Notes: generated by a model from the letters alone, not told the origin. DNA of 64,000 bases from Akkermansia muciniphila (GCA_945874895.1 CAMCIC010000003.1:124001-188000), one strand, 5' to 3'; shown: positions 47,010 to 55,989, numbered from the stretch's first letter. Program-made: numbers and translations.

Positions 47010-47843
47010 ATGTTATCACAATCTCATATCCCTCGTGCGAATGTTTTGGGCGTTGGCATCAACGCCGTGAACATGGAGTCCGCTCTGCGGGAAGTGAACG
47101 CCGCGCTGGATCAACCCGGCACGGTGGGTTACGTGACGGTCACCGGTGTTCATGGAGTGATGGAATCACAAGATGACTCAAAGTTGAAAGTCATCCACAA
47201 TCGCAGTTTCCTCAGTATCCCCGATGGGATTCCCATGGTATGGATGGGGCGCTGGCAGGGGCATGATCACATGCGCCAGGTATGCGGCCCTGAATTTATG
47301 CCAGCGATGTTAGCGCACGGCATCTCACAACAAAGACGTCATTTTTTCTGGGGTGGGGGAGACGGCGTCGTGAAAACTCTCAGCAAAAAATTGCTCGAGC
47401 GCCATCCTGGCTTGCAGATCGCCGGGACGGTGACTCCACCCTTCCGTCCACTGACTGAGGAAGAAGAGTTGCAATTGTTGGAACAAATCCTGACCTCCAA
47501 GCCTCATTGCTTTTGGGTCGGCTTGAGCACACCGAAACAAGAGCGTTTCATGGCAGGGTTTTTGGAGAAATATGCGGAGCAGTTCGCGGCTCTGGATCAT
47601 GGGATTCTCTTTTTCGGGGTGGGCGCCGCATTTGATTTCCAAGCCGGTCTTGTGCCCGAGGCTCCCCCATGGCTACGTGGATCCGGATTTGAGTGGTTCT
47701 ATCGGTTGCTCACCAATCCCCGCCGACTTGCCATGCGCTATCTGCGTAGCAATCCGCGTTTCATTGCCATGGCACTTTGCCAACAAAGCGATCGCCAATC
47801 ATTCCCCATGCTTGGCAGCAAAGAGCACTCCATTAAAGTTTAA
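47010..47843 (+). CDS. WecG/TagA/CpsF-family glycosyltransferase (GT26)
   Basis: A 277-residue GT26 enzyme of the WecG/TagA family, which transfers ManNAcA, ManNAc, glucose or similar to a lipid-linked first sugar. Family blocks are VTVTGVHGVMESQ (the usual xTxNxxxxxxxx position, here with His), SIPDGIPMVWMGRW, RHFFWGGGDGVV, and FWVGLSTPKQERFMA, FFGVGAAFDFQAG, GFEWFYRLLTNPRRLAMRYL. It acts at the inner face of the cytoplasmic membrane. It lies 23 bases after the epimerase gene and before an inserted toxin-antitoxin pair. Confidence 0.9.
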   Translation: MLSQSHIPRANVLGVGINAVNMESALREVNAALDQPGTVGYVTVTGVHGVMESQDDSKLKVIHNRSFLSIPDGIPMVWMGRWQGHDHMRQVCGPEFMPAMLAHGISQQRRHFFWGGGDGVVKTLSKKLLERHPGLQIAGTVTPPFRPLTEEEELQLLEQILTSKPHCFWVGLSTPKQERFMAGFLEKYAEQFAALDHGILFFGVGAAFDFQAGLVPEAPPWLRGSGFEWFYRLLTNPRRLAMRYLRSNPRFIAMALCQQSDRQSFPMLGSKEHSIKV

Positions 47844-47896
47844 ACAATCGCGCGCACATCCAGAACGCGAATCCCCCGCACCCCCGCTAATCCAAG

Positions 47897-48277
47897 ATGC
47901 GACTCGCACCAGAGCAAGTAAGTCTGATCGTCCAGTCGTTGGTTCCGTTCCAACCTGCTGTAATCTACGTTTTTGGCTCGTATGGCACTCAGGGGCAACA
48001 TCCTCTTAGTGATCTCGATCTCGCCTTCCTACCCATGTCATTTGTCGATGCCTATTGTGTTTTCGAAATGTCCAATTGCCTCGCCAATGCGTTGGGCATG
48101 GAGGTGGATTTGGTCGATCTCTCCCATGCTACCACCGTGATGCGCAAGGAAGTTCTTCGCACGGGACACGCGATCGAAGTGAGTCAAGAAAGCAAAATGC
48201 GAGAATTTGAAATGCGTACTCTGTCCGACTACGCTAGGCTCAACGAAGAACGTCATGAAATACTGGCAATTCTTTGA
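47897..48277 (+). CDS. mntA: MntA-type nucleotidyltransferase antitoxin
   Basis: A 126-residue minimal nucleotidyltransferase. The catalytic motif GS-x10-DxD is exact (GSYGTQGQHPLSDLDL), with the third acidic residue in MEVDLVDL. In known MntA-HepT systems this antitoxin AMPylates a tyrosine of the HEPN toxin and so inactivates it. The next gene is a HEPN protein 2 bases downstream, as expected. The pair sits between polysaccharide genes with which it has no metabolic link, so it is probably an inserted cassette. Confidence 0.9.
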   Translation: MRLAPEQVSLIVQSLVPFQPAVIYVFGSYGTQGQHPLSDLDLAFLPMSFVDAYCVFEMSNCLANALGMEVDLVDLSHATTVMRKEVLRTGHAIEVSQESKMREFEMRTLSDYARLNEERHEILAIL

Positions 48278-48279
48278 TC

Positions 48280-48681
48280 ATGGACGACATTACGATTAAC
48301 AAAACATCGATCATTCGGCGCTGCCTCGTGAGAATTGCTGAGGAATTTCAAGGCAATCCGGATCGTCTGAAAATTTCTACCGTGCAGGATTCGGTGATTC
48401 TAAACCTGCTGCGCGCTTGTGAAGCAGCCATTGATCTCGCGATGCATCAAGTGGCTGTCCGACATTTGGGTATACCTCAAAACAGCCGTGATGCCTTTGA
48501 TCTTCTCGCCGCGTGTCATATGATCTCTGAGGCGAGTGCAGCATCAATGAAACGCATGGTTGGTTTTCGGAATATTGCAGTTCACGATTACCAAAGAATG
48601 CAGATCGAGATTCTTGAAGCCATCTTAACCCAACATCTCGGGGACTTCGAAGTCTATTTTCGTGAATTTGTTAGAGATTGA
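48280..48681 (+). CDS. hepT: HepT-type HEPN ribonuclease toxin
   Basis: A 133-residue HEPN-fold protein. The catalytic motif Rx4HxY is complete in GFRNIAVHDY: Arg and His for RNA cleavage and the Tyr that MntA AMPylates. The protein is mainly helical, as expected. The ATG at 48280 lies just after the mntA stop; a TTG at 48274 would overlap that stop. With mntA it forms a type VII toxin-antitoxin pair. It is probably maintained for stabilisation of the locus or for phage defence, which is inference. Confidence 0.88.
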   Translation: MDDITINKTSIIRRCLVRIAEEFQGNPDRLKISTVQDSVILNLLRACEAAIDLAMHQVAVRHLGIPQNSRDAFDLLAACHMISEASAASMKRMVGFRNIAVHDYQRMQIEILEAILTQHLGDFEVYFREFVRD

Positions 48682-48780
48682 GAAACTGGCGTTGACGGCG
48701 CAAAGTTGTCAACACTCAACACTTGGAAACCAGCGATCGAAAATCAAACCTTTCTCCCTTTCTCCCGCTAACTCATCCCT

Positions 48781-49986
48781 ATGCCCGTTCCTCTCCTCGA
48801 CGTTAACGCTCAAAACCATCCGCTTGCTCCGAAACTTCGAGAAGCATTTGAACGCGTGCTTGCTTCTGGTCAATTCATCATGGGCCCCGATGTGCTCGCA
48901 TTTGAGCAGGAGTGTGCCGCCATGCTCGACGTTAAACATGCGATTTCCTGCAGTTCCGGCACCGATGCTTTGGTGATGGCTCTGATGGCGCTCGGGTTGG
49001 GTCCTGGTGACGAGGTGATACTCCCGACTTTCACTTTTTTCGCCACCGCAGGCTCCGTGGCACGGATCGGAGCAACTCCGGTCTTCGTCGATGTTTGTCC
49101 GATTTGCTTCAATATCGATGCCGAAAAAGCCGATGCAAAGATCACTCCAAGGACAAAGGCCATCATGCCCGTCCATTTGTTCGGTCAAAGCGCGGACATG
49201 GATGCCATCGAAACTTTGGCGCAGAAACATCAACTGTGGATCATCGAGGACTGTGCACAAGCGATTGGTGCCCGATACAAAGGCAAAGCCTGCGGAACGA
49301 TCGGTCATTACGGTGCTTACAGCTTCTTCCCCTCGAAAAACCTTGGTGGCTTTGGCGATGGTGGTCTGCTTGTCACAAACGATGACACGCTCGCTGAGAA
49401 AGCCCGCATGATGCGCAATCACGGCATGCAACCGAAGTATTTCCACTCTGTGGTCGGTGGCAATTTCCGGATGGATACGCTTCAAGCTGCGCTTCTGAGG
49501 GTGAAGCTCGAGGAGTATGATCAATACACCGTTGGTCGCCAGCGCAATGCTGCCTATTATACGGAAAAACTTTCCGCATTGCCGGGAGTGGTTGTTTCAG
49601 ATCCCGCTCACTGCCAGTGTGCCGAACGCCAACGTGAGTGGCTTGCGGAAAACCAGGCGAAACTTGTTCTTCCGATTCCCTACGCACACAACGATCACAT
49701 TTGGAATCAATATACCATTAGGGTGATTGGCGAAGGACGTCGCGATGCTCTTAAACAACATTTGCAGGATCGCGGCATCGGCTGTGAGGTGTATTATCCG
49801 CTGACCATGGATCAGCAGGCATGCTTCGCCCATCTTCCGGAAACCAGCCGGAACAACTGCGAAATCGCCCACCGCCTCGCCACCGAAGTCCTGAGTATTC
49901 CGATTTACGCAGAGCTCACCAAAGAGCAACTCGATGAAGTCATAGATGTTTTAGGCACTTGGCTCAGCGTTTGCAGTCAGCCATAA
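48781..49986 (+). CDS. DegT/DnrJ/EryC1 aminotransferase
   Basis: A 401-residue PLP-dependent sugar aminotransferase. The Schiff-base lysine is in [15 protein letters not shown]; other family marks are [58 protein letters not shown], and [17 protein letters not shown]. It likely transfers an amino group from glutamate to a keto-sugar nucleotide (C3 or C4). An insertion [19 protein letters not shown] near residue 275 is not usual for the family. The keto-sugar source is unclear because no dedicated oxidase is next to it. Confidence 0.9.
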   Translation: MPVPLLDVNAQNHPLAPKLREAFERVLASGQFIMGPDVLAFEQECAAMLDVKHAISCSSGTDALVMALMALGLGPGDEVILPTFTFFATAGSVARIGATPVFVDVCPICFNIDAEKADAKITPRTKAIMPVHLFGQSADMDAIETLAQKHQLWIIEDCAQAIGARYKGKACGTIGHYGAYSFFPSKNLGGFGDGGLLVTNDDTLAEKARMMRNHGMQPKYFHSVVGGNFRMDTLQAALLRVKLEEYDQYTVGRQRNAAYYTEKLSALPGVVVSDPAHCQCAERQREWLAENQAKLVLPIPYAHNDHIWNQYTIRVIGEGRRDALKQHLQDRGIGCEVYYPLTMDQQACFAHLPETSRNNCEIAHRLATEVLSIPIYAELTKEQLDEVIDVLGTWLSVCSQP

Positions 49987-50050
49987 GCTGACAGTAAGGG
50001 ACATTTTATCATTCACATTAAGTCATCAAATTCAGAAAAAACAAAAAACT

Positions 50051-50818
50051 ATGAAAGCAGTCATACTTGCCGGCGGTCTTGGAACTCGCCTATCGGAAGA
50101 AACCACCGTTCGTCCCAAACCAATGGTAGAGGTTGGCGGGCGCCCTATCCTTTGGCATATTCTCAAAATTTACAGCTCTCACGGCATCAATGACTTTGTC
50201 ATTTGTGCTGGTTATAAGGGGTATATCATCAAGGAGTATTTTGCGAATTATTTTCTTCATATGTCGGATGTGACTTTCGATATGGCAAATAATTCCATGG
50301 AAGTTCATCAGAAAAAAGCTGAGCCATGGAAGGTTACTATTGTCGATACCGGCGAGGAAACAATGACTGGCGGACGTATCAAACGCGTGCAACGATATGT
50401 CGAAAACGAACCTTTTTGCTGCACCTATGGTGACGGAGTCGGGGACATTGACATTACTTCTCTCATTGCTCACCACAAGTCTTCAGGTCTTGAAGCCACG
50501 CTGACGGGCGTACAGCCACCGGGAAGATTCGGTGCACTTAACCTAGAAGATGACAAGGTAATCTCCTTTCAAGAAAAGCCCGAAGGCGACGGATCTTGGA
50601 TCAATGGTGGATTCTTCGTTCTCAATCCTTCGGTCTTCGATCGCATCGATGGCGATTCCAGCGTGTTCGAGCGCAAACCGTTGGAGTCTCTAACCAACGA
50701 CCATCAACTCGGCATCTACAAGCATGCAGGATTCTGGCGTCCCATGGACACACTGCGAGATAAGATTGAACTCGAAACATTGTGGGACAGCGGTAAAGCC
50801 CCCTGGAAGAAGTGGTAA
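50051..50818 (+). CDS. rfbF: Glucose-1-phosphate cytidylyltransferase
   Basis: A 255-residue enzyme that makes CDP-glucose from CTP and glucose-1-phosphate, the entry to CDP-3,6-dideoxyhexoses (DdhA/RfbF/AscA). The nucleotidyltransferase start is [23 protein letters not shown], followed by [28 protein letters not shown], and [17 protein letters not shown]. Length matches the family (257). It begins the ddhA-ddhB-ddhC series rfbF, rfbG, rfbH. Confidence 0.96.
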   Translation: MKAVILAGGLGTRLSEETTVRPKPMVEVGGRPILWHILKIYSSHGINDFVICAGYKGYIIKEYFANYFLHMSDVTFDMANNSMEVHQKKAEPWKVTIVDTGEETMTGGRIKRVQRYVENEPFCCTYGDGVGDIDITSLIAHHKSSGLEATLTGVQPPGRFGALNLEDDKVISFQEKPEGDGSWINGGFFVLNPSVFDRIDGDSSVFERKPLESLTNDHQLGIYKHAGFWRPMDTLRDKIELETLWDSGKAPWKKW

Positions 50819-50823
50819 ATATC

Positions 50824-50925
50824 AACCGCTAAGATCGCAAAACTTTGCTGAATTTCTATCAATGGATTACAAAAAGTCATCCTCGTTTATGTTTTCTTTC
50901 GCGAAATTTTGCGTTTTTCGTAGTT
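50824..50925. repeat. Degenerate inverted repeat in the rfbF-rfbG spacer
   Basis: The arms AACCGCTAAGATCGCAAAA (50824-50842) and the complement of 50907-50925 agree at 14 of 19 positions, about 64 bases apart. The AACCGCTAAG...CGCAAA wording resembles dispersed intergenic repeats I associate with environmental genomes. It may be a decayed small mobile repeat. No coding frame is expected in it. Confidence 0.35.
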
Positions 50926-50965
50926 AAGCAATCCTTTTCATTTAGTATCCAAGCCTTTCAAACCA

Positions 50966-52057
50966 ATGTTTAACGGATTTTACCAAAACAAAAGAGTCTT
51001 CCTCACTGGCCACACAGGTTTCAAGGGTTCGTGGATGGCGGAATGGCTGCTATCCTTGGGTGCGGAAGTGCATGGTTACGCGCTTGATCCACAGCCTCAC
51101 GAAATTCTTTTTGATCAACTTGGTCTTTCAAGACGACTGGCATCTGACACGCGTGCCGATTTGGCGGATCGTGTTGCACTGAAGAAAGCATTCGATGATG
51201 CGCAACCAGAGATCGTATTCCATCTCGCTGCGCAACCATTGGTACGCTTGTCATACGATATCCCTGTGGAAACTTTCGCCACCAACGTCATGGGTAGCGC
51301 TCATCTTCTCGATGTTGTTCGGATCTATGCTAGACCTTGTACCGTAGTTTGCATCACTACGGACAAATGCTACGAAAATCGTGAATGGTTGCACGCTTAT
51401 AGGGAAGAAGACGCGATGGGCGGCTACGACCCATACAGTGCGAGCAAAGGCGCGGCAGAACTGGTGATTTCTTCCTATCGTCGCTCTTACTTCCCCGCTG
51501 GAGGGCGTGTTCGCCTCGCTTCTGCCCGCGCTGGAAACGTCATCGGCGGTGGAGACTGGGCGATTGACCGTATTGTTCCTGATTGCATTCGTTCCTTGCG
51601 AAGCAACACGTCCATTCCTGTTCGAAACAAAATTGCTACTCGTCCCTGGCAGCACGTGCTGGAACCAGTGGGGGGGTATTTAGCACTTGGAACCAACTTG
51701 GCAATGACAAGCACTCCCAGCACCCTTGCCTCGGCATTCAATTTTGGCCCCTCCCTGACGAGCAACCGAACCGTGGCACAGCTCGTGCAAGAACTCCTGC
51801 GGCACATTCCAGGTGAATGGACCGACGCCTCCGATCCCAATGCACTTCACGAAGCGTCAAAACTTAATCTGGCCATCGATAAGGCGTTTCATCTTCTGCA
51901 ATGGCAACCTGTCTGGAACTTTGAAGAAACCATCTCTCAAACAGCTTCATGGTATATTAATGAAGCCAAGGGGAATCCTTCGCAAGAACTCACCTTACAG
52001 CAAATCAAGCATTATCAAAAATGCGCTTCAGAAGCAGGAATGCCTTGGGCACGCTGA
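50966..52057 (+). CDS. rfbG: CDP-glucose 4,6-dehydratase
   Basis: A 363-residue extended SDR that converts CDP-glucose to CDP-4-keto-6-deoxyglucose (DdhB/RfbG). The NAD motif is FLTGHTGFKGSWMAEWL. The active site contains CITTDKCYENREW and YDPYSASKGAAELV (Tyr/Lys pair). VRLASARAGNVIGGGDWA and DRIVPDCIRSL are typical. Length is normal. It is the second step after rfbF, from which it is separated by about 147 AT-rich bases holding a repeat-like sequence. Confidence 0.96.
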   Translation: MFNGFYQNKRVFLTGHTGFKGSWMAEWLLSLGAEVHGYALDPQPHEILFDQLGLSRRLASDTRADLADRVALKKAFDDAQPEIVFHLAAQPLVRLSYDIPVETFATNVMGSAHLLDVVRIYARPCTVVCITTDKCYENREWLHAYREEDAMGGYDPYSASKGAAELVISSYRRSYFPAGGRVRLASARAGNVIGGGDWAIDRIVPDCIRSLRSNTSIPVRNKIATRPWQHVLEPVGGYLALGTNLAMTSTPSTLASAFNFGPSLTSNRTVAQLVQELLRHIPGEWTDASDPNALHEASKLNLAIDKAFHLLQWQPVWNFEETISQTASWYINEAKGNPSQELTLQQIKHYQKCASEAGMPWAR

Positions 52058-52340
52058 TTGAGATAATGAAGGCATTTGATTTTCGCGCTTCGATTTCTGG
52101 TTACTGAAAATAATCAAATCTCAAATAAAAGCGCAAAAAACGCCTTATGGTAAACTGGGTGAAAATCAAAAATTGCACATTCCATTCTTTGACGAAAGCA
52201 ATTGCCTGAATTAAAGATCACTTCATCTTCTGATACAAATTTCTTTTAGCTCACGAACCACATTTTTTCGAATCACAATTTTTCAATTCATAAGAAAAAC
52301 AACAAAAAAATCGTTTCCCTACCTCTAGCCTCTTACATCT

Positions 52341-53999
52341 ATGTCTCCAATTGAAATCAAATCTGAAATTCTTCGTCTTACTCGCGAATATTCGCGACTT
52401 ATGCATGCCGCCAATCGTCCCGGCGATGATGCCAACCGTCCTCTGTATGTGGCGGGCGATGGCATTCCTTACGCGGGTCGCGTGTTCACAGAGGATGAAG
52501 TGGAAGCCTGTGTTTCAACCACACTCGATTTCTGGCTGACTCTCGGTCCTGAGGGTGAGGCGATGGAGCGTGAACTCGCGGAGTTCATGGGCGTGAAGCA
52601 CTGTCTGCTGGTGAACTCCGGTTCTTCCGCCAACCTTGTGGCATTTAGTGCATTGACTACTCACAAGCTGCCCGCCCACAAGCGCATTCGCCCAGGCGAT
52701 GAGGTGATCACAGTGGCTGCTGGCTTCCCCACAACGGTAGCCCCCATCATCCAGACAGGTGCGGTGCCGGTCTTCATTGATGCCAAGGTTTCCACCGGCA
52801 ATGCCAATTGCGCCTTGCTCGAGTCCGCGTATTCTCCCGGCAAAACCAAAGCCGTCATGATGGCACATGCTCTGGGCAATCCCTTCGAACTCGTTACCGT
52901 GTTGGAATTCTGCCAAAAATATGATCTATGGCTTATTGAAGACAACTGTGACGCCCTCGGCTGCACCTACACTTTACCACTAGAAAAAGCCAAAGCACTC
53001 GGTCTTGATCACCTGATCAAAATCGCAGAAAAAGGAAATCATCCCATCATCCGTATCCATAATGCCGCAGGCTCAATCACAGATCTGCAATCAACAATCG
53101 ACCATCAACAATCGTCAATTCCCCTCTTTCTCACCGCTCCCACGGGCTCCTTCGGTGATATCTCCACCCAATCCTTCTACCCTCCACACCATCTCACCAT
53201 GGGCGAAGGTGGCTCCGTCAATATTGTGCGCAAGCCCCCCTTGAAGACCTATGCCGAAAGCTTCCGCGATTGGGGGCGCGATTGCTGGTGCGCTTCAGGC
53301 AAGGACGACACTTGCGGCAAACGGTTCCAATGGCAACTTGGCGAACTCCCCGAAGGCTACGATCACAAATACATCTACAGCCACTTGGGCTTCAATCTTA
53401 AGCCGCTCGATACCCAAGCGGCAATCGGTCGTGTGCAGATTCGCCGACTTCCCGAGTTCATCGAAGCTAGGAAGCGCAATTGGGAAATGCTCCGTCGTGG
53501 GCTTCACGGTTTGGAGGAATTCTTTGATTTCGCACTACCGACCCACGCTACAGAATGGCACGCGCCCGATTCTTCCTCAAGACCCTCGGAACTGGTGGCT
53601 TCGGATTCTCACTTTTCCTGGGATGATACCGGATGCAAGACTGACTGCTCGTGGTTTGGATTCAAAATCACCGTCAAGGAATCAGCTCCATTCAGCCGCA
53701 CGGAGTTGGCCGCACACCTTGATCTCCATAAGATTGGCAACCGTATGCTTTTTGGTGGGAATCTCGTGCGTCAGCCGGCATTCGTTCAGCTCAAGCGCGA
53801 TAACGCTAACGCTCTACGAGTCATTGACTGCAGTATTTCGTCATCCAATCCAGAGCTCAGCATTCAAAAATCTCTCTTGCCCGCTGCCGATCGCATTATG
53901 AATCAAACAATGTTCCTTGGCACCTACCCCGGACTCACCAAGGAAATGATCGCTCAAATGGTCAAAGTCATTCGCGATTTCGTGGCATCCAAAGTCTGA
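52341..53999 (+). CDS. rfbH: CDP-4-keto-6-deoxyglucose-3-dehydrase E1 with large insertion
   Basis: A 552-residue RfbH/DdhC, the PMP- and [2Fe-2S]-dependent enzyme that removes the C3 hydroxyl. The lysine of ordinary aminotransferases is replaced by His284 in SFYPPHHLTMGEGG, as the family requires. The Fe-S cysteines follow the known C-x57-C-x-C-x7-C pattern with the first gap stretched: C203-x111-C315-x-C317-x7-C325. The extra 54 residues (roughly 209-268) include a heptanucleotide repeat. Two smaller insertions near the C-terminus bring the length above the usual 437-440. Its E3 reductase (ddhD/rfbI) is not in the window. Confidence 0.93.
   Translation: MSPIEIKSEILRLTREYSRLMHAANRPGDDANRPLYVAGDGIPYAGRVFTEDEVEACVSTTLDFWLTLGPEGEAMERELAEFMGVKHCLLVNSGSSANLVAFSALTTHKLPAHKRIRPGDEVITVAAGFPTTVAPIIQTGAVPVFIDAKVSTGNANCALLESAYSPGKTKAVMMAHALGNPFELVTVLEFCQKYDLWLIEDNCDALGCTYTLPLEKAKALGLDHLIKIAEKGNHPIIRIHNAAGSITDLQSTIDHQQSSIPLFLTAPTGSFGDISTQSFYPPHHLTMGEGGSVNIVRKPPLKTYAESFRDWGRDCWCASGKDDTCGKRFQWQLGELPEGYDHKYIYSHLGFNLKPLDTQAAIGRVQIRRLPEFIEARKRNWEMLRRGLHGLEEFFDFALPTHATEWHAPDSSSRPSELVASDSHFSWDDTGCKTDCSWFGFKITVKESAPFSRTELAAHLDLHKIGNRMLFGGNLVRQPAFVQLKRDNANALRVIDCSISSSNPELSIQKSLLPAADRIMNQTMFLGTYPGLTKEMIAQMVKVIRDFVASKV
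53083..53117. repeat. Five tandem heptanucleotides inside rfbH
   Basis: Five consecutive 7-base units of the form ATCNNCA (ATCTGCA, ATCAACA, ATCGACC, ATCAACA, ATCGTCA), the third with a final C. They encode part of the LQSTIDHQQSSI stretch of the RfbH insertion. Tandem heptamers of this kind are normally intergenic. Confidence 0.75.
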
Positions 54000-54002
54000 T
54001 GC

Positions 54003-54062
54003 GAGTGGAGCGCGGACTTCTCTGGCCTTCATAGCCTTGGCGAAGTAGGCAGTCCGCTTCAG
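54003..54062. repeat. REP-like hairpin repeat between rfbH and the next cassette
   Basis: GCGGACT (54012-54018) pairs with AGTCCGC (54051-54057), and an inner CTTC/GAAG pair (54027-54030, 54042-54045) extends the folded structure. The inner text reads FAKAMKARE on the minus strand, a peptide I recall from spurious frames over dispersed repeats. No T-run follows, so it is not a normal terminator. It lies at the left edge of the nucleotidyltransferase cassette. Confidence 0.45.
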
Positions 54063-54140
54063 AAGCCAGAATGGAGAATTAAAAAACCATGCGCGCTCAT
54101 CCGTTACTAAGCTACTAAGTAAACCAGTGACCAGCAGTCC

Positions 54141-54689
54141 ATGAAAGCACAAGACATGAGCACCATACATTCTGATACTTTGGCCAAGAAGCTGGGCACT
54201 ACGACTCACTTATCTCCGCTCCTCCATAAACTCAAGCGCTTAGGCCTCTCCACACCCTCAGATCTTGAAGATCTTGCCATCGTTAGAGGGCTTGATTATT
54301 ATGGCAAGGTCCGAGATCTGGCAAATTCTAGAAATGCATCCTTGTCGCAAGAGGAGTTGGCAATTGCTCTGTTGTCCCCCAGCTTACCTTATTCGCTCAA
54401 TCGACTTCGCATGGCGGGTGCCATTCTGGGGGGCGACAATCTTTGTATTGATGAATTGGTCTTGCTATCGCGCAAGGAGCGCTGTGAAGTCGCTCTCAGA
54501 CACATTGCGGAAATGGGGCACAAGGTCGAGCCTAGCAATCCTTTCTGGGAAAGTCTTCTGCTTCGTATCCCACCATCCTCCCGCGTCCCAGTCGATATCT
54601 TGCCTCACTTGACCCGGTTTGTGACTTATTCCGGCATTGACCGGAACGGGCGGGTTCCGCGCATGCAATGGATACGTGCCTCACTATGA
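54141..54689 (+). CDS. Hypothetical protein preceding a nucleotidyltransferase
   Basis: A 182-residue soluble, mostly helical protein of no family I recognise. The N-terminal part contains TLAKKLGTTTHLSPLLHKLKRLG and a GLSTPSDLEDLAIVRGLDYYG stretch that may be a small helix-turn-helix or SAM-like module. It overlaps the following nucleotidyltransferase gene by 4 bases (ATGA at 54686), so the two form a coupled pair. The start may be ATG 54141 or ATG 54156. The pairing resembles nucleotidyltransferase-based toxin-antitoxin or abortive-infection modules, which is inference. Confidence 0.6.
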   Translation: MKAQDMSTIHSDTLAKKLGTTTHLSPLLHKLKRLGLSTPSDLEDLAIVRGLDYYGKVRDLANSRNASLSQEELAIALLSPSLPYSLNRLRMAGAILGGDNLCIDELVLLSRKERCEVALRHIAEMGHKVEPSNPFWESLLLRIPPSSRVPVDILPHLTRFVTYSGIDRNGRVPRMQWIRASL

Positions 54690-55248
54690 TCAATCACAAT
54701 CCACGCGAAATTCTGCTTACGCTCGACCAGCAGCTCGATCACGAGGTTGATCTTGTTCTTTACGGTCGTGCTGCGATCAGTTTAGGTTTTGACCAACCGC
54801 CGGAAACGCTACAAGCAACACAGGACGTGGATGCCATTATTCGGCTCTCTCAATTGACCACACTCACCAGTGACGAGCAATTTTGGCTGGCGATTGATCA
54901 TACGAATCAAATCCTCTCGGCCAAAGGGCTCTACATTACCCACCTCTTTGCCGAAGATCAGGTTTTTCTGCGCCCCGATTGGGAAAATCACATAGTTCCC
55001 ATCCACACGCTGCAAACGCAATTCCTCAAGTTGTATCGCCCGCATGTGATTGATTTGATTTTGACAAAAATGATGCGCTTGACATGGAGGACATCGCCTT
55101 TCTTATCTCTGCCGAAAAAATCACACTGGAGAAGATGGAAAAAGCGTTCGGCTCCGCCAGGCTTCCGGAAGATATTCCCGAATTGCAAGAAGCGTTCATG
55201 CGAGCAATCCCCGCGGTTAAAAGCATCATTCAAGCTAATACCCTCTGA
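54686..55248 (+). pseudogene. Frameshifted nucleotidyltransferase-like gene
   Basis: The frame from ATG 54686 encodes a nucleotidyltransferase-like protein (LVLYGRAAISLGF, ATQDVDAIIRL as the DxD-type acid pair, HVIDLILTK) that loses similarity after 55070. One base less in phase, the sequence continues as NDALDMEDIAFLISAEKI to a stop at 55246-55248, rejoining the expected family C-terminus. The break coincides with a run of five A (55066-55070); six A would restore one open frame of 188 codons. It is therefore a recent pseudogene, a sequencing error, or less likely a recoded gene. It is coupled to the gene at 54141. Confidence 0.65.
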
Positions 55249-55452
55249 CCTCTCTCCGCTTTTCAGTAGTCAGTGACCGTAGTCATCGATGCGACACTAG
55301 AACTTTACCATCTCTTTTCTCATTAAGGAAATCAAGCCCGTAGCTCGGACAAAGCGTAAATCAGGTAACTTGTGCGAATCGAGAACGGTATTGGCTGCCA
55401 ACTGCGCGATTATCCTGAAGACAAAGCATCCAACAACCCGCCGATTCTTTCC

Positions 55453-55989
55453 ATGCAACTGATCGATGAACCACTCCCTGGGGTCAAAGTTCTCAAGCCC
55501 TTTATTTTTGAGGATGCGAGAGGAAATTTTGTGAAACCATTTCACGAAGACCAGTTACTGCAACACGAGATATCCATGACGGTGAGGGAAGAATTTTATT
55601 CGACTTCTGCCAAGAATGTTTTGCGAGGTATGCATTTTCAAATACCCCCTCATGCACATCAGAAATTAGTATATTGTATTTCTGGCGAGGTAATCGATGT
55701 TTTGTTGGATTTGCGTCGTAAATCGCCGACATATGGTAAAGCAGTGAGTATAAATATATCTTATAACAACAAGCACGTATTGTACATTCCTAAAGGTATT
55801 GCTCATGGATTTTTGAGCCTTCGTGACAATACCTGCTTAATTTACAAAACTGACGCAGTTCACTCAAATTTGCATGACAAGGGCATTGCTTGGAACTCAT
55901 TTGGTTTCGAGTGGCCAAGTATTGAACCAATTATTTCAGTTCGTGACTTAAGCCATACTTCATTTCTCGATTTTAGTAGTCCATTTTGA
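55453..55989 (+). CDS. dTDP-4-dehydrorhamnose 3,5-epimerase-like protein
   Basis: A 178-residue cupin of the RfbC/RmlC family. Present are FEDARGNFVKPFHED, STSAKNVLRGMHFQIPP with the catalytic His, VYCISGEVIDVLLDLRR and YIPKGIAHGFLSL. The ATG at 55453 gives the family start. No rmlA, rmlB or rmlD gene is in the window. It follows the CDP-dideoxysugar genes, so its substrate may be a CDP-4-keto sugar, as for the AscE C5-epimerase of ascarylose synthesis. Base composition turns AT-rich inside this gene. Confidence 0.88.
   Translation: MQLIDEPLPGVKVLKPFIFEDARGNFVKPFHEDQLLQHEISMTVREEFYSTSAKNVLRGMHFQIPPHAHQKLVYCISGEVIDVLLDLRRKSPTYGKAVSINISYNNKHVLYIPKGIAHGFLSLRDNTCLIYKTDAVHSNLHDKGIAWNSFGFEWPSIEPIISVRDLSHTSFLDFSSPF

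Noticed and set aside
53251-53901. 216-codon frame in rfbH
   Set aside because: Overlaps rfbH in another frame; Ser/Pro/Arg-rich shadow translation.
54003-54062. Terminator of rfbH
   Set aside because: The hairpin has a long internal loop and no T-run on either side; it fits a dispersed repeat better.
55060-55085. Programmed -1 frameshift in the nucleotidyltransferase gene
   Set aside because: The ACAAAAATG context is not a canonical X XXY YYZ slippery heptamer and no downstream hairpin is obvious; a simple one-base loss in the A-run explains it better.
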